From the NCBI RefSeq assembly GCF_003990045.1, contig NZ_RZGZ01000003.1, positions 1 through 64,000 on the forward strand: a stretch of DNA of 64,000 bases, in the 5' to 3' direction. Shown one piece after another: positions 28,835 through 38,725 of this stretch (positions are counted from its first letter, which is position 1; each line of letters opens with the position of its first letter). The position numbers were made by a program, and so were the translations under genes. The notes below the pieces were generated by a model. It did not search any database. It was not told the origin of the DNA and was given only the letters and a program-made list of their open reading frames with translations. This DNA is from Labedella endophytica. GTDB taxonomy: Bacteria; Actinomycetota; Actinomycetes; Actinomycetales; Microbacteriaceae.

Positions 28835-28911
28835 GAATACACAAACCCCCGTAGAAAACCGGGCGCAATCCAGCGTCCGGGTACCTACACGAGTCCTGAG
28901 GAGGACCCACA

Positions 28912-30105
28912 GTGGCTAAGGCCAAGTTCGAGCGGACCAAGCCGCACGTCAACATCGGTACGATCGGTCACGTCGACCACGGCAAGACCACCCTGACCGC
29001 AGCGATCTCGAAGGTGCTCGCCGACAAGTTCCCGTCGGCCACCAACGTTCAGCGCGACTTCGCGTCGATCGACTCCGCTCCCGAGGAGCGCCAGCGCGGC
29101 ATCACGATCAACATCTCGCACGTCGAGTACGAGACGCCGAAGCGCCACTACGCGCACGTCGACGCCCCTGGTCACGCCGACTACATCAAGAACATGATCA
29201 CCGGTGCTGCTCAGATGGACGGCGCGATCCTCGTGGTCGCCGCCACCGACGGCCCGATGGCTCAGACGCGTGAGCACGTGCTGCTCGCCAAGCAGGTCGG
29301 CGTGCCGTACCTGCTCGTCGCGCTCAACAAGTCGGACATGGTCGACGACGAGGAGATCCTGGAGCTCGTCGAGCTCGAGGTTCGCGAGCTGCTCTCGAGC
29401 CAGGACTTCGACGGCGACAACGCCCCCGTCGTCCGCGTCTCGGGCCTCAAGGCTCTCGAGGGCGACGAGAAGTGGGTCAACGCCATCGTCGAGCTCATGG
29501 ACGCCGTCGACGAGTCCATCCCGGACCCGGTGCGCGACAAGGACAAGCCGTTCCTCATGCCGATCGAGGACGTCTTCACGATCACTGGTCGTGGAACCGT
29601 CGTCACGGGCCGCGCCGAGCGCGGAACGCTCGCGATCAACTCGGAGGTCGAGATCGTCGGCATCCGTGCGACGCAGAAGACGATCGTCACGGGTATCGAG
29701 ATGTTCCACAAGCAGCTCGACGAGGCATGGGCCGGCGAGAACTGTGGTCTGCTCCTCCGCGGCACCAAGCGCGAGGACGTCGAGCGCGGCCAGGTCGTCG
29801 TCAAGCCGGGTTCGGTCACGCCGCACACCCAGTTCGAGGGCACCGCGTACATCCTGTCCAAGGATGAGGGTGGGCGTCACAACCCGTTCTACGCGAACTA
29901 CCGCCCGCAGTTCTACTTCCGCACCACGGACGTCACCGGCGTCATCACGCTGCCCGAGGGCACCGAGATGGTCATGCCCGGCGACACCACGGAGATGACG
30001 GTCGAGCTCATCCAGCCGATCGCCATGGAAGAGGGCCTCGGCTTCGCCATCCGTGAGGGTGGCCGCACCGTCGGTGCCGGTACCGTCACCAACATCCTCA
30101 AGTAG
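28912..30105 (+). CDS. tuf: Elongation factor Tu
   Basis: 397 residues with [17 protein letters not shown] and NKSDM GTPase motifs. It delivers aminoacyl-tRNA to the ribosome. GTG start with GAGGAGG upstream. It closes the str operon and is followed by a strong terminator. Confidence 0.98.
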   Translation: MAKAKFERTKPHVNIGTIGHVDHGKTTLTAAISKVLADKFPSATNVQRDFASIDSAPEERQRGITINISHVEYETPKRHYAHVDAPGHADYIKNMITGAAQMDGAILVVAATDGPMAQTREHVLLAKQVGVPYLLVALNKSDMVDDEEILELVELEVRELLSSQDFDGDNAPVVRVSGLKALEGDEKWVNAIVELMDAVDESIPDPVRDKDKPFLMPIEDVFTITGRGTVVTGRAERGTLAINSEVEIVGIRATQKTIVTGIEMFHKQLDEAWAGENCGLLLRGTKREDVERGQVVVKPGSVTPHTQFEGTAYILSKDEGGRHNPFYANYRPQFYFRTTDVTGVITLPEGTEMVMPGDTTEMTVELIQPIAMEEGLGFAIREGGRTVGAGTVTNILK

Positions 30106-30125
30106 TCTTCCGACCGCTTGTCCTG

Positions 30126-30163
30126 AAGGACCCCGGAGCATCATGCTCCGGGGTCCTTCTTGC
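30126..30163 (+). terminator. Intrinsic terminator of the str operon
   Basis: Sixteen-base arms AAGGACCCCGGAGCAT and its exact complement (30126-30141, 30143-30158) followed by CTTGC; GC-rich and nearly palindromic. Confidence 0.88.
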
Positions 30164-30248
30164 GTTCCTGGGCTCCCGCCCATCGAGCGCGCCTACCCCC
30201 CCCTCGCGGGGGCGCCTCTGCGTGTACCCCGTACTGGGGTGAGGGTTA

Positions 30249-30298
30249 CTCACATATACCTGTGAGCATCACTCAGTTTTACGTTACCGTGAGATCAC
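30249..30298. promoter_or_regulatory. Two palindromes upstream of the LAVTG surface protein
   Basis: CTCACA-N6-TGTGAG at 30249-30266 and GTGAGATCAC at 30289-30298. Both contain GTGA/TCAC half-sites and could be operators of the downstream gene; the regulator is unknown. The order of half-sites is the reverse of a CRP/GlxR site. Confidence 0.4.
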
Positions 30299-30348
30299 TG
30301 CGATCTACTCGAAAAAGGGGGAGACGCCGACGCAGCGGCAGCTCACAC

Positions 30349-30711
30349 ATGAACACATCATCAGCCTTCGTCCGCACGTCGGCCGCCGCCGGCATCATCG
30401 CCTTCGCCGCTCTCACGACCGCCCTCACGGGCGGTGCGGCGTTCGCCGCGACCGACGACTACGTTCCCGACACCGGTATCTCGAACGAGTCCCCGACGAC
30501 GCCGGCGCTGACGCCGGCCGACGCCGTCATCCCGGCCGACACCGTCATCCCGGCGGACGCGCCCACGGTGGACTCGGCCGACGGCCTCGCCGTCACCGGC
30601 TCCGACGCGGCGCTCATCGCCGGCCTCGCCGGGGTCTTCATCGTCGGAGGAGCCGCGATCACCATCGCCGGTTCCGCCGCACGCCGCCGGTCAGCGCGCA
30701 CCCGCGGCTGA
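30349..30711 (+). CDS. Very small LAVTG-type cell-wall surface protein
   Basis: 120 residues: signal peptide (cleavage near AFA-A, residue 33-34), a ~45-residue acidic mature part with a short PADxVIPAD repeat, then LAVTG (80-84), a hydrophobic helix and a basic tail ARRRSARTRG. This is the layout of a sortase substrate, and LAxTG is the motif preferred by actinobacterial class E sortases (family knowledge). The mature protein is unusually small for a sortase substrate. The ribosome binding site is weak (AAGGGGGAGA lies ~24 bases upstream), so the start is less certain. It stands alone between the str and S10 operons. Confidence 0.72.
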   Translation: MNTSSAFVRTSAAAGIIAFAALTTALTGGAAFAATDDYVPDTGISNESPTTPALTPADAVIPADTVIPADAPTVDSADGLAVTGSDAALIAGLAGVFIVGGAAITIAGSAARRRSARTRG

Positions 30712-30791
30712 CCCTCGTCGGACCGGACCCTCAGGGGCCCACGGTCCGCGGACTGGACCTGACCTGACAGGCCCTCGGTCCTCGTGTACAC

Positions 30792-30830
30792 GGACGCCCT
30801 CCGGACTGCTCGCCAGCCCGGAGGGCGTCC
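30792..30830. terminator. GC-rich hairpin at the start of the repeat array
   Basis: Thirteen-base perfect arms (30792-30804, 30818-30830) with a 13-base loop. No T-tract follows. It may end the surface-protein transcript. Confidence 0.4.
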
Positions 30831-31058
30831 GTCATTCCGGGTGTCGTCTCGTGTCGTGCGGTGGACGCCCGTGTGTGGTTCGGGCTGCTCGCCAGCCCGG
30901 AGGGCGTCGGTCATTCCGGGTGTCGTCTCGTGTCGTGCGGTGGACGCCCGTGTGTGGTTCGGCTGCTCGCCAGCCCGGAGGGCGTCCGTCATGTCGTCTC
31001 GTGTCGTGCGGTCGACGCCCGTGTGTGGTCCGGGCTGCTCGCCAGCCTGTTGCGCCGC
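30806..31058. repeat. Imperfect tandem repeat, period 72-79 bp, about four copies
   Basis: The unit begins CTGCTCGCCAGCC at 30806, 30885, 30963 and 31035, with spacings 79, 78 and 72. The first three copies share CCCGGAGGGCGTC, a TCGTCTCGTGTCGTGCGG core and GACGCCCGTGTGTGG; the fourth decays after GCCAGCC. Each full unit carries GGGCGTCC and GGACGCCC, so many alternative hairpins are possible. Not CRISPR: there are no distinct spacers. Confidence 0.85.
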
Positions 31059-31189
31059 ACGGCGCACGCCCTTCTCCGGCCGGGGCTGCTGGTGGACCCG
31101 TGGGTGTCCGGCCTGTGCGCCGGGTGTCGGCTGGTGCCGTGCTGTGGACGGGCGAAACGGTCCCGTGGGCCTCGCGCGACACGCCCGGG

Positions 31190-31218
31190 TTGCACGAATG
31201 GCCCGCGTCTCGTAGACT
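31190..31218 (+). promoter_or_regulatory. Promoter of the S10 operon
   Basis: TTGCAC, 17-base spacer, TAGACT. It predicts a ~320-nt untranslated leader before rpsJ. Confidence 0.7.
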
Positions 31219-31546
31219 TTCCTAGTTCAACACTTCGCGGTTGTCGTGCGCCTGCGCACCGACTCGTATCGCGAATCACTGCCAGGCAGTGCATAGGCAA
31301 GCCCCCGGTCCTCACGGATCGCGCCGGGCACGGGTCTAGGCCGCGGGTAGCAGAACAACGACTCAACCGAATCCCATCGATCCGGCTACACGCATGTCTC
31401 GCGTCAGGTCTCCTGGCGAAGGCGTACGGGGCCGGGGGAGTGGAGCGGCGAGGTTTGACAGAAGAACAGTGCTCGAGAGAAGTGCTCGAGAGAAGCGCGT
31501 CCAATGCGAGGGATCGTAAGACGCAAGACAGAGAGTGAGTCACACA
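31219..31546 (+). promoter_or_regulatory. Long S10 operon leader
   Basis: No gene is seen. A 13-base direct repeat AGTGCTCGAGAGA occurs twice back to back at 31468-31493. A perfect TTGACA at 31455 has no partner -10. A leader this long suggests ribosomal-protein feedback control, but no known leader motif could be identified by eye. Confidence 0.4.
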
Positions 31547-31855
31547 ATGGCGGGACAGAAGATCCGCATTCGACTTAAGTCGTACGACCACGAGGTCATC
31601 GACACCTCGGCACGCAAGATCGTCGACACGGTCACCCGCGCGGGTGCGACCGTCGTCGGCCCCGTGCCGCTCCCGACGGAGAAGAACGTGGTCGCCGTCA
31701 TCCGTTCGCCCCACAAGTACAAGGACAGCCGCGAGCACTTCGAGATGCGCACGCACAAGCGCCTCATCGACATCATCGACCCGACGCCGAAGGCCGTCGA
31801 CTCGCTCATGCGACTCGACCTGCCCGCCGACGTCAACATCGAGATCAAGCTCTGA
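31547..31855 (+). CDS. rpsJ: 30S ribosomal protein S10
   Basis: 102 residues beginning [19 protein letters not shown], standard for S10, which also acts as NusE in transcription antitermination. I use the ATG at 31547 and not an in-frame GTG 12 bases earlier, because the family starts here. First gene of a long run of ribosomal protein genes with little or no space between them. Confidence 0.98.
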   Translation: MAGQKIRIRLKSYDHEVIDTSARKIVDTVTRAGATVVGPVPLPTEKNVVAVIRSPHKYKDSREHFEMRTHKRLIDIIDPTPKAVDSLMRLDLPADVNIEIKL

Positions 31856-31883
31856 GCACAGGGCCGGATAGGGACGAATAAGA

Positions 31884-32540
31884 ATGTCAACGCAGAACAA
31901 GACCAGCAGGGGCCTGCTCGGCACCAAGCTCGGCATGACCCAGGTATGGGACGAGAACAACAAGCTCGTTCCCGTCACCGTGATCCAGGTCACCCCGAAC
32001 GTCGTGACGCAGGTCCGTACGCCCGAGGTCGACGGCTACGACGCCGTCCAGATCGCCTACGGGCAGATCGACCCTCGCAAGGTGAACCAGCCCGCCGGCG
32101 GTCACTTCGACAAGGCCGGCGTCACGCCGCGCCGTCACCTCACCGAGATCCGCACCGCAGACGCCTCCGACTACTCACTCGGTCAGGAGCTCACGGTGGA
32201 CGGGCTCTTCGAGGCCGGCCAGAAGGTCGACGTCGTCGGAACCTCGAAGGGTAAGGGTTTCGCCGGTGTCATGAAGCGCCACAACTTCAAGGGTGTCGGC
32301 GCCTCCCACGGTGCGCACCGCAACCACCGCAAGCCGGGTTCCATCGGAGCCTCCTCGACCCCCAGCCGTGTCTTCAAGGGCATGCGCATGGCCGGTCGCA
32401 TGGGTGGCGAGCGTGTCACCGTCATGAACCTCCACGTGCACTCCGTCGACGCCGAGAAGGGACTCATCCTCGTCAAGGGGGCCGTCCCCGGCGCGCGTGG
32501 TCGCCTGGTTTTCGTCCGCAACGCAGTGAAGGGAGCCTGA
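31884..32540 (+). CDS. rplC: 50S ribosomal protein L3
   Basis: 218 residues with the L3 signature around [15 protein letters not shown], whose Arg/His-rich loop reaches toward the peptidyl-transferase centre. ATG start; rplD begins 4 bases after its stop. Confidence 0.98.
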   Translation: MSTQNKTSRGLLGTKLGMTQVWDENNKLVPVTVIQVTPNVVTQVRTPEVDGYDAVQIAYGQIDPRKVNQPAGGHFDKAGVTPRRHLTEIRTADASDYSLGQELTVDGLFEAGQKVDVVGTSKGKGFAGVMKRHNFKGVGASHGAHRNHRKPGSIGASSTPSRVFKGMRMAGRMGGERVTVMNLHVHSVDAEKGLILVKGAVPGARGRLVFVRNAVKGA

Positions 32541-32544
32541 CACC

Positions 32545-33195
32545 ATGGCTACTGAACTCGACGTTCTCGACACCGCAGGGAAGAAGGCCGGCTCCGTCGA
32601 GCTCCCCTCCGACCTCTTCGATGTCCAGACCAACATCCCGCTGATCCACCAGGTCGTCGTCGCGCAGCTCGCGGCCGCTCGCCAGGGCACGCACAAGACC
32701 AAGGGTCGTGGCGAGGTCTCCGGTGCTGGTCGTAAGCCCTTCAAGCAGAAGGGAACCGGTCGCGCCCGTCAGGGCTCGATCCGTGCCCCTCAGATGACGG
32801 GTGGTGGAATCGTCCACGGACCGGTGCCCCGCAGCTACGCGCAGCGCACCCCCAAGAAGATGATCGCCGCCGCGCTCCTCGGAGCCCTCTCGGATCGCGC
32901 ACGGGGCAGCCGCCTCCACGTCGTCGAGACGCTCGCCCTCGCGGACGAGCGCATCACGCGGGCAGCGGCCGCCTACCTCGGCGGAATCGCCTCCTCGAAG
33001 CACGTCCTCGTGGTTCTCGAGCGCGACGACGAGCAGAGCCTGCTCGCCGTCCGCAACCTCCCCACGGTGCACGTGCTCAGCCAGGACCAGCTCAACGCGT
33101 ACGACGTTCTCGTCTCCGACGACATCGTCTTCACCAAGGCAGCCTTCGACGCGTTCGTCGCGGCGAAGTCCAAGAAGGAAGAGGTGAACGCGTAA
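32545..33195 (+). CDS. rplD: 50S ribosomal protein L4
   Basis: 216 residues with the L4 extended loop ([27 protein letters not shown]). L4 is an early assembly protein and, in E. coli, the S10-operon repressor. Its TAA shares one base with the rplW ATG. Confidence 0.98.
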   Translation: MATELDVLDTAGKKAGSVELPSDLFDVQTNIPLIHQVVVAQLAAARQGTHKTKGRGEVSGAGRKPFKQKGTGRARQGSIRAPQMTGGGIVHGPVPRSYAQRTPKKMIAAALLGALSDRARGSRLHVVETLALADERITRAAAAYLGGIASSKHVLVVLERDDEQSLLAVRNLPTVHVLSQDQLNAYDVLVSDDIVFTKAAFDAFVAAKSKKEEVNA

Positions 33196-33491
33196 TGGCC
33201 ACCAACAAGGACCCGCGCGACATCATCATCAGCCCCGTCGTCTCCGAGAAGAGCTACGGACTGATCGACGAGGGCAAGTACACGTTCGTCGTGGACCCCC
33301 GCTCCAACAAGACCGAGATCAAGCTCGCCATCGAGAAGATCTTCCAGGTCCAGGTCGCGTCCGTGAACACCCTGAACCGCACGGGTAAGACGCGCCGCAC
33401 GAAGTTCGGCCTCGGTAAGCGCAAGGACACCAAGCGCGCCATCGTCACACTCAAGTCCGGTTCCATCGACATCTTCACGGCTGTCGGCTAG
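33195..33491 (+). CDS. rplW: 50S ribosomal protein L23
   Basis: 98 residues; the [15 protein letters not shown] opening is typical. L23 sits at the exit tunnel and docks trigger factor and SRP. Start overlaps the rplD stop. Confidence 0.98.
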   Translation: MATNKDPRDIIISPVVSEKSYGLIDEGKYTFVVDPRSNKTEIKLAIEKIFQVQVASVNTLNRTGKTRRTKFGLGKRKDTKRAIVTLKSGSIDIFTAVG

Positions 33492-33510
33492 GAAACGGGA
33501 GGAAGAAAAC

Positions 33511-33511
33511 A
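33511..33511 (+). other. Start codon of rplB (ATG) with GGGAGGAAG upstream
   Basis: Marks the chosen start of L2; the GGGAGGAAG sequence at about 33498-33506 is a clear ribosome binding site. Confidence 0.7.
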
Positions 33512-34350
33512 TGGCTATTCGCAAGTACAAGCCCACGACCCCTGGTCGCCGCGGCTCCAGCGTCGCCGACTTCGCCGAGATCACGCGATCGACGCCCGAG
33601 AAGTCGCTGCTCCGTCCGATCTCCAAGACCGGTGGACGCAACAACCAGGGACGCATCACGACCCGTCACATCGGTGGTGGACACAAGCGCCAGTACCGCC
33701 TCATCGACTTCCGTCGCAATGACAAGGACGGCGTGAACGCCAAGGTCGCTCACATCGAGTACGACCCCAACCGCACGGCTCGCATCGCGCTGCTCCACTT
33801 CGTGGACGGCACGAAGCGCTACATCCTCGCGCCGAACAAGCTCTCGCAGGGCGACATCGTCGAGTCGGGTGCCGGAGCGGACATCAAGCCGGGCAACAAC
33901 CTGCCGCTGCGCAACATCCCCACCGGTACGGTCATCCACGCGATCGAGCTTAAGCCCGGTGGCGGCGCCAAGATGGCCCGTTCCGCCGGAGCCTCCGTGC
34001 GACTCGTCGCCAAGGACGGCCCCTACGCGCAGCTCCGTCTGCCGTCCGGTGAGATCCGCAACGTCGACGCGCGCTGCCGCGCGACCGTCGGCGAGGTCGG
34101 TAACGCCGAGCAGTCGAACATCAACTGGGGCAAGGCCGGCCGGAAGCGCTGGAAGGGCGTCCGCCCGACCGTGCGTGGTGTCGCGATGAACCCGGTCGAC
34201 CACCCGCACGGTGGTGGTGAGGGCAAGACCTCCGGTGGACGCCACCCGGTCAGCCCGTGGGGCCAGAAGGAAGGCCGCACGCGCCACCCCAACAAGGAGA
34301 GCGACAAGCTCATCGTCCGCCGTCGTACCGCCCTCAAGAAGCGCAAGTAG
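33511..34350 (+). CDS. rplB: 50S ribosomal protein L2
   Basis: 279 residues; contains the conserved [19 protein letters not shown] and [13 protein letters not shown] segments, the latter with the histidine close to the peptidyl-transferase centre. Full length. Confidence 0.98.
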   Translation: MAIRKYKPTTPGRRGSSVADFAEITRSTPEKSLLRPISKTGGRNNQGRITTRHIGGGHKRQYRLIDFRRNDKDGVNAKVAHIEYDPNRTARIALLHFVDGTKRYILAPNKLSQGDIVESGAGADIKPGNNLPLRNIPTGTVIHAIELKPGGGAKMARSAGASVRLVAKDGPYAQLRLPSGEIRNVDARCRATVGEVGNAEQSNINWGKAGRKRWKGVRPTVRGVAMNPVDHPHGGGEGKTSGGRHPVSPWGQKEGRTRHPNKESDKLIVRRRTALKKRK

Positions 34351-34362
34351 GAGTTGTAGAAG

Positions 34363-34644
34363 ATGCCTCGCAGTCTCAAGAAGGGCCCCTTCGTTGACGA
34401 CCACCTGTTTCGCAAGGTCGTCGCGCAGAACGAAGCCGGCTCCAAGAACGTCATCAAGACCTGGTCGCGCCGCTCGATGATCGTGCCCGCCATGCTCAAC
34501 CACACGATCGCCGTTCACGATGGTCGCAAGCACATCCCGGTGTTCGTCACCGAGACCATGGTCGGTCACAAGCTCGGCGAGTTCGCGCCGACGCGTACCT
34601 TCCGCGGCCACGTGAAGGACGACAAGAAGGGTCGCCGCCGCTGA
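34363..34644 (+). CDS. rpsS: 30S ribosomal protein S19
   Basis: 93 residues, starting [15 protein letters not shown], standard. Located 12 bases after rplB. Confidence 0.98.
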   Translation: MPRSLKKGPFVDDHLFRKVVAQNEAGSKNVIKTWSRRSMIVPAMLNHTIAVHDGRKHIPVFVTETMVGHKLGEFAPTRTFRGHVKDDKKGRRR

Positions 34645-34670
34645 CCGCGGTGGCGTTAGGAGGAACAGAA

Positions 34671-35036
34671 ATGGTGGAAGCCATCGCACGCGTGCGACAC
34701 ATCCGCGTGACCCCCATGAAGGCCCGTCGTGTCGTCAACCTCATCCGCGGCAAGCAGGCTCAGGAGGCACTCGCCATCCTGAAGTTCGCCCCGCAGGCTG
34801 CATCGGAGCCGGTCTACAAGCTCGTCGCGTCCGCTATCGCGAACGCACGGGTCAAGGCCGACGCGACCAACAGCTACCTGGACGAGCAGGACCTGTACAT
34901 CGCCAAGGCATTCGTCGACGAGGGCGCGACCCTCAAGCGTTTCCAGCCGCGTGCCCAGGGCCGTGCATTCCGTATCAACAAGCGCACGAGCCACATCACG
35001 GTTGTGCTCGCCACTCCCGAGGAGGGGACGAAGTAA
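34671..35036 (+). CDS. rplV: 50S ribosomal protein L22
   Basis: 121 residues beginning [16 protein letters not shown] chose the ATG at 34671, preceded by TAGGAGG, over an in-frame upstream start that would place the binding site inside the gene. L22 lines the exit tunnel with L4. The TAA overlaps the rpsC ATG by one base. Confidence 0.97.
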   Translation: MVEAIARVRHIRVTPMKARRVVNLIRGKQAQEALAILKFAPQAASEPVYKLVASAIANARVKADATNSYLDEQDLYIAKAFVDEGATLKRFQPRAQGRAFRINKRTSHITVVLATPEEGTK

Positions 35037-35788
35037 TGGGTCAGAAAGTCAACCCGTACGGCTTCCGCCTCGGCATCACCACCGACCATGTGTCGCGTTG
35101 GTACGCCGACAGCACGAAGCCCGGACAGCGCTACGCCGATTACGTGGCCGAGGACGTGAAGATCCGTCGCCTGCTGAGCACTTCGCTCGACCGCGCCGGC
35201 GTCTCGCGTATCGAGATCGAGCGGACGCGTGACCGCGTCCGTGTGGACATCCACACGGCTCGCCCCGGCATCGTCATCGGTCGCCGCGGCGCCGAGGCGG
35301 AGCGGATCCGCGCCGACCTCGAGAAGCTCACGAAGAAGCAGATCCAGCTGAACATCCTCGAGGTCAAGAACCCCGAGGCCGACGCTCAGCTCGTCGCCCA
35401 GGGCATCGCCGAGCAGCTCACCGCTCGTGTGGCGTTCCGCCGCGCGATGCGCAAGGGACTGCAGGGCGCTCAGCGTGCCGGCGCCAAGGGTGTCCGCATC
35501 CAGGTGTCCGGTCGTCTCGGCGGCGCCGAGATGAGCCGCTCGGAGTTCTACCGCGAGGGCCGCGTGCCCCTGCACACGCTCCGCGCGAACATCGACTACG
35601 GCTTCTACGAGGCCAAGACGACGTTCGGCCGCATCGGCGTGAAGGTGTGGATCTACAAGGGCGACATCACGAACAAGGAACTCGCTCGCGAGCAGGCCGG
35701 CCAGAAGTCCAGCCGTCCGGAGCGCAGCGACCGTCCGCGTCGTGCCCCTCGTAACGAGGCGCCCGTCGCCGCAGGAGTTGAGGCATAA
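35036..35788 (+). CDS. rpsC: 30S ribosomal protein S3
   Basis: 250 residues with the KH domain ([20 protein letters not shown]) and a basic Arg/Pro-rich C-terminal tail that is longer than in E. coli. S3 is at the mRNA entry site. Confidence 0.98.
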   Translation: MGQKVNPYGFRLGITTDHVSRWYADSTKPGQRYADYVAEDVKIRRLLSTSLDRAGVSRIEIERTRDRVRVDIHTARPGIVIGRRGAEAERIRADLEKLTKKQIQLNILEVKNPEADAQLVAQGIAEQLTARVAFRRAMRKGLQGAQRAGAKGVRIQVSGRLGGAEMSRSEFYREGRVPLHTLRANIDYGFYEAKTTFGRIGVKVWIYKGDITNKELAREQAGQKSSRPERSDRPRRAPRNEAPVAAGVEA

Positions 35789-35790
35789 CC

Positions 35791-36210
35791 ATGTTGATCC
35801 CACGCAGAGTCAAGCACCGCAAGCAGCACCGCCCCGTGCGTACCGGTCAGGCGACCGGTGGCACGAAGGTCAGCTTCGGCGAGTTCGGCATCCAGGCCAT
35901 GACGCCCGCTTACGTGACCAACCGTCAGATCGAGTCCGCTCGTATCGCCATGACGCGTCACATCAAGCGTGGTGGAAAGGTGTGGATCAACATCTACCCC
36001 GACCGTCCGCTCACGAAGAAGCCGGCCGAAACCCGCATGGGTTCCGGTAAGGGTTCGCCCGAGTGGTGGGTCGCGAACGTCAAGCCCGGCCGTGTGCTCT
36101 TCGAGGTCGCGGGAGTCGACGAGACTCTCGCCCGCGAGGCGCTCACCCGTGCTATCCACAAGCTGCCCCTCAAGGCACGCATCATCAAGCGCGAGGAGGG
36201 CGACGCATAA
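35791..36210 (+). CDS. rplP: 50S ribosomal protein L16
   Basis: 139 residues, [15 protein letters not shown] opening and the [15 protein letters not shown] and [12 protein letters not shown] segments of L16. It helps shape the tRNA A-site. Its last base is shared with the rpmC ATG. Confidence 0.98.
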   Translation: MLIPRRVKHRKQHRPVRTGQATGGTKVSFGEFGIQAMTPAYVTNRQIESARIAMTRHIKRGGKVWINIYPDRPLTKKPAETRMGSGKGSPEWWVANVKPGRVLFEVAGVDETLAREALTRAIHKLPLKARIIKREEGDA

Positions 36211-36539
36211 TGGCGATCGGTTCCAAGGAGCTCAGCCCCATCGAGCTCGACACATTCGAAGACGAGCGACTCGTCGATGAGCTGCGGAAGGCCAAGGAAG
36301 AGCTGTTCAACCTGCGCTTCCAGGCCGCGACCGGCCAGCTCGAGACGCACGGGCGTCTGCGCGCCGTCAAGCGCGACATCGCCCGCATCTACACGGTCAT
36401 CCGTGAGCGCGAGCTCGGGATCCGGGCCACCCCGGCTCCCATCGAGGTGCCCACCAAGGCCCCGAAGAAGAGCAAGAAGGCTGCGAAGGAGTCCGCTGAG
36501 GACACCACCGCGACGCCCGACGAGACGAAGGAGGCCTAG
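36210..36539 (+). CDS. rpmC: 50S ribosomal protein L29 with extended C-terminus
   Basis: 109 residues. The L29 core ([20 protein letters not shown]) occupies the first ~70; the remaining ~40 are a Lys/Ala then Glu/Thr-rich tail absent from the compact L29 of most bacteria. Start overlaps rplP stop. Confidence 0.95.
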   Translation: MAIGSKELSPIELDTFEDERLVDELRKAKEELFNLRFQAATGQLETHGRLRAVKRDIARIYTVIRERELGIRATPAPIEVPTKAPKKSKKAAKESAEDTTATPDETKEA

Positions 36540-36541
36540 AC

Positions 36542-36862
36542 ATGGCTACCGCAACTGAGAAGGCTGCGCAGGGTCACGAGTCGGCCGAGCACGACGTCAA
36601 GGACGCCGCGAGCCGCGGTTACCGCAAGACGCGTCGCGGCTACGTGACGAGCGACAAGATGGACAAGACCATCGTGGTCGAGGTCGAGGACCGGGTGAAG
36701 CACCCGCTCTACGGCAAGGTCATCCGTCGCACGTCCAAGGTCAAGGCGCACGACGAGAACGGGACCGCCGGCATCGGTGACCTCGTCATCATCTCGGAGA
36801 CCCGCCCGCTGAGCGCGACCAAGCGCTGGCGCCTGGTCGAAGTCCTCGAGAAGGCCAAGTAA
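36542..36862 (+). CDS. rpsQ: 30S ribosomal protein S17 with N-terminal extension
   Basis: 106 residues. The S17 core begins near residue 26 ([19 protein letters not shown]); the first ~25 are a charged Ala/Glu/His-rich extension. Two bases separate it from rpmC. Confidence 0.96.
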   Translation: MATATEKAAQGHESAEHDVKDAASRGYRKTRRGYVTSDKMDKTIVVEVEDRVKHPLYGKVIRRTSKVKAHDENGTAGIGDLVIISETRPLSATKRWRLVEVLEKAK

Positions 36863-36895
36863 GCCCCCGGGCTTACTTCGGAGAAGGAGAACAGG

Positions 36896-37264
36896 ATGCT
36901 TCAGCAGGAATCGCGCGTCAAGGTGGCCGACAACACCGGCGCCAAGGAGTTGCTCACGATCCGGGTCCTCGGTGGCTCGGCTCGGCGCTACGCCGGCCTC
37001 GGCGACGTCATCGTCGCGACCGTCAAGGACGCCATCCCCGGCGGCAACGTCAAGAAGGGCGACGTCGTCAAGGCGGTCGTCGTCCGGGTCAAGAAGCAGA
37101 CGCGTCGCAACGACGGGTCCTACATCAAGTTCGATGAGAACGCGGCAGTGATCCTGAAGGGTGACGGCGACCCTCGTGGAACCCGCATCTTCGGGCCGGT
37201 CGGTCGTGAACTTCGCGACAAGAAGTTCATGAAGATCGTGTCGCTGGCGCCGGAGGTTATCTAA
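36896..37264 (+). CDS. rplN: 50S ribosomal protein L14
   Basis: 122 residues, [18 protein letters not shown] opening, exactly standard. Preceded by GAGAAGGAG. Confidence 0.98.
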   Translation: MLQQESRVKVADNTGAKELLTIRVLGGSARRYAGLGDVIVATVKDAIPGGNVKKGDVVKAVVVRVKKQTRRNDGSYIKFDENAAVILKGDGDPRGTRIFGPVGRELRDKKFMKIVSLAPEVI

Positions 37265-37267
37265 ATC

Positions 37268-37630
37268 ATGGCGAAGATCAAAAAGGGCGACCTGGTCCAG
37301 GTGATCACGGGACCCAAGCAGGACCGTGGTGGGTTCCGCGGCAAGCAGGGCCGCGTCATCGAGGTGCTCGTGGAGCGAAACCGCGTCATCGTCGAGGGTG
37401 TCAACTACGTCACCAAGCACGTCCGTCAGGGACAGACGCAGCGCGGCACGAAGACCGGTGGCATCGAGACCCATGAGGCCCCGATCCACATCTCCAACGT
37501 GGTGCTGCTCGACCCCGACACGAAGAAGCCGGTCAAGGTCGGCTACCGTTCCGAAGAAGTCGTGAAGGACGGCGTCTCCAAGACGCGTCGCGTTCGCATC
37601 GACAAGAAGTCTGGTAAGGACCTCACGTAA
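37268..37630 (+). CDS. rplX: 50S ribosomal protein L24
   Basis: 120 residues with the N-terminal KOW motif ([18 protein letters not shown]). An early assembly initiator protein. Stop overlaps the rplE ATG by one base. Confidence 0.98.
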   Translation: MAKIKKGDLVQVITGPKQDRGGFRGKQGRVIEVLVERNRVIVEGVNYVTKHVRQGQTQRGTKTGGIETHEAPIHISNVVLLDPDTKKPVKVGYRSEEVVKDGVSKTRRVRIDKKSGKDLT

Positions 37631-38214
37631 TGACAGACACTGCTGCGGCTGGCAAAATCCAGCCCCGCCTCAAGGAAAAGTACAAGGGCGAGCTCGCCGC
37701 GAAGCTGATGGGCGACCTCGGCTTCACGAACGTCCACCAGATCCCGACGCTCACCAAGATCGTCGTGAACATGGGTGTCGGCGACGCGGCCCGCGATGGC
37801 AAGATCATCGACGGCGCGATCGCGGACCTCACCCTCATCACGGGTCAGAAGCCGCAGGTCACGAAGGCCCGCAAGTCCATCGCTCAGTTCAAGCTGCGCG
37901 AGGGTCAGCCGATCGGCGCGCACGTCACACTGCGCGGCGACCGCATGTGGGAGTTCCTCGACCGGCTGCTCTCGCTCGCACTGCCCCGTATCCGCGACTT
38001 CCGCGGCCTCTCGGACCGCCAGTTCGACGGCAACGGCAACTACACGTTCGGTCTCACGGAGCAGGCTGTGTTCCACGAGATCAACCAGGACCGTATCGAC
38101 CGTGTCCGCGGTATGGACATCACGGTCGTCACGACGGCGAAGACCGACGACGAGGGACGTGCGCTGCTCAAGGCGCTCGGTTTCCCCTTCAAGTCGGCCG
38201 ACACCGCGAAGTAG
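37630..38214 (+). CDS. rplE: 50S ribosomal protein L5
   Basis: 194 residues; contains [11 protein letters not shown] and the 5S-rRNA-binding [11 protein letters not shown] region. In most actinobacteria rpsN (S14) comes next, but here rpsH follows after 106 bases. Confidence 0.98.
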   Translation: MTDTAAAGKIQPRLKEKYKGELAAKLMGDLGFTNVHQIPTLTKIVVNMGVGDAARDGKIIDGAIADLTLITGQKPQVTKARKSIAQFKLREGQPIGAHVTLRGDRMWEFLDRLLSLALPRIRDFRGLSDRQFDGNGNYTFGLTEQAVFHEINQDRIDRVRGMDITVVTTAKTDDEGRALLKALGFPFKSADTAK

Positions 38215-38234
38215 GCTCTGCCACCGGCAGGGCA

Positions 38235-38258
38235 GGGGTCCGGCAACCGCCGGACCCC
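38235..38258. other. Perfect hairpin in the rplE-rpsH gap
   Basis: Ten-base arms GGGGTCCGGC and GCCGGACCCC with loop AACC, no T-tract. It lies exactly where rpsN would be expected. Confidence 0.7.
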
Positions 38259-38320
38259 ACCACCACAGGTCGTCACTCGCGTAACGGGTGCCGAAACCTG
38301 GTGAACGAAGGAAATCCATC

Positions 38321-38719
38321 ATGACGATGACAGATCCGGTCGCAGACATGCTGACCAGACTGCGGAACGCCAACTCGGCGTACCACGACAGCGTCTCCAT
38401 GCCCCACTCGAAGCTCAAGGGGCACATCGCCGACATCCTCAAGTCGGAGGGTTACATCTCCGAGTGGACCGTCGCCGATGCGGCCGTCGGCCAGACGCTC
38501 ACCCTGAGCCTCAAGTTCGGCCCCAACCGCGAGCGCTCGATCGCCGGCATCAAGCGGGTCTCGAAGCCCGGTCTCCGCGTCTACGCGAAGTCGACCGAGC
38601 TCCCCACCGTGCTCGGCGGTCTCGGTGTCGCCATCCTGTCCACCTCCTCCGGTCTGCTCACCGACCGCCAGGCTGAGAAGAAGGGCGTCGGCGGGGAAGT
38701 CCTCGCCTACGTGTGGTAA
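38321..38719 (+). CDS. rpsH: 30S ribosomal protein S8
   Basis: 132 residues beginning [16 protein letters not shown]; the family starts here, so the upstream in-frame GTG/ATG codons are not used. S8 is the spc-operon repressor in E. coli. Confidence 0.97.
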   Translation: MTMTDPVADMLTRLRNANSAYHDSVSMPHSKLKGHIADILKSEGYISEWTVADAAVGQTLTLSLKFGPNRERSIAGIKRVSKPGLRVYAKSTELPTVLGGLGVAILSTSSGLLTDRQAEKKGVGGEVLAYVW

Positions 38720-38725
38720 TCCGTC

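Larger units (their letters stand above)
30712..31189. other. Gene-free region between surface protein and S10 promoter
   Basis: No ORF here has credible coding features; the open frames are produced by a repeated GC-rich unit. It holds the tandem repeat and hairpin described separately. Confidence 0.7.

Noticed and set aside
30806-31058. CRISPR array
   Set aside because: Repeats are adjoining and imperfect with no unique spacers, and no cas genes are present.
31455-31483. Second S10 promoter at a perfect TTGACA
   Set aside because: No acceptable -10 lies 16 to 18 bases downstream.
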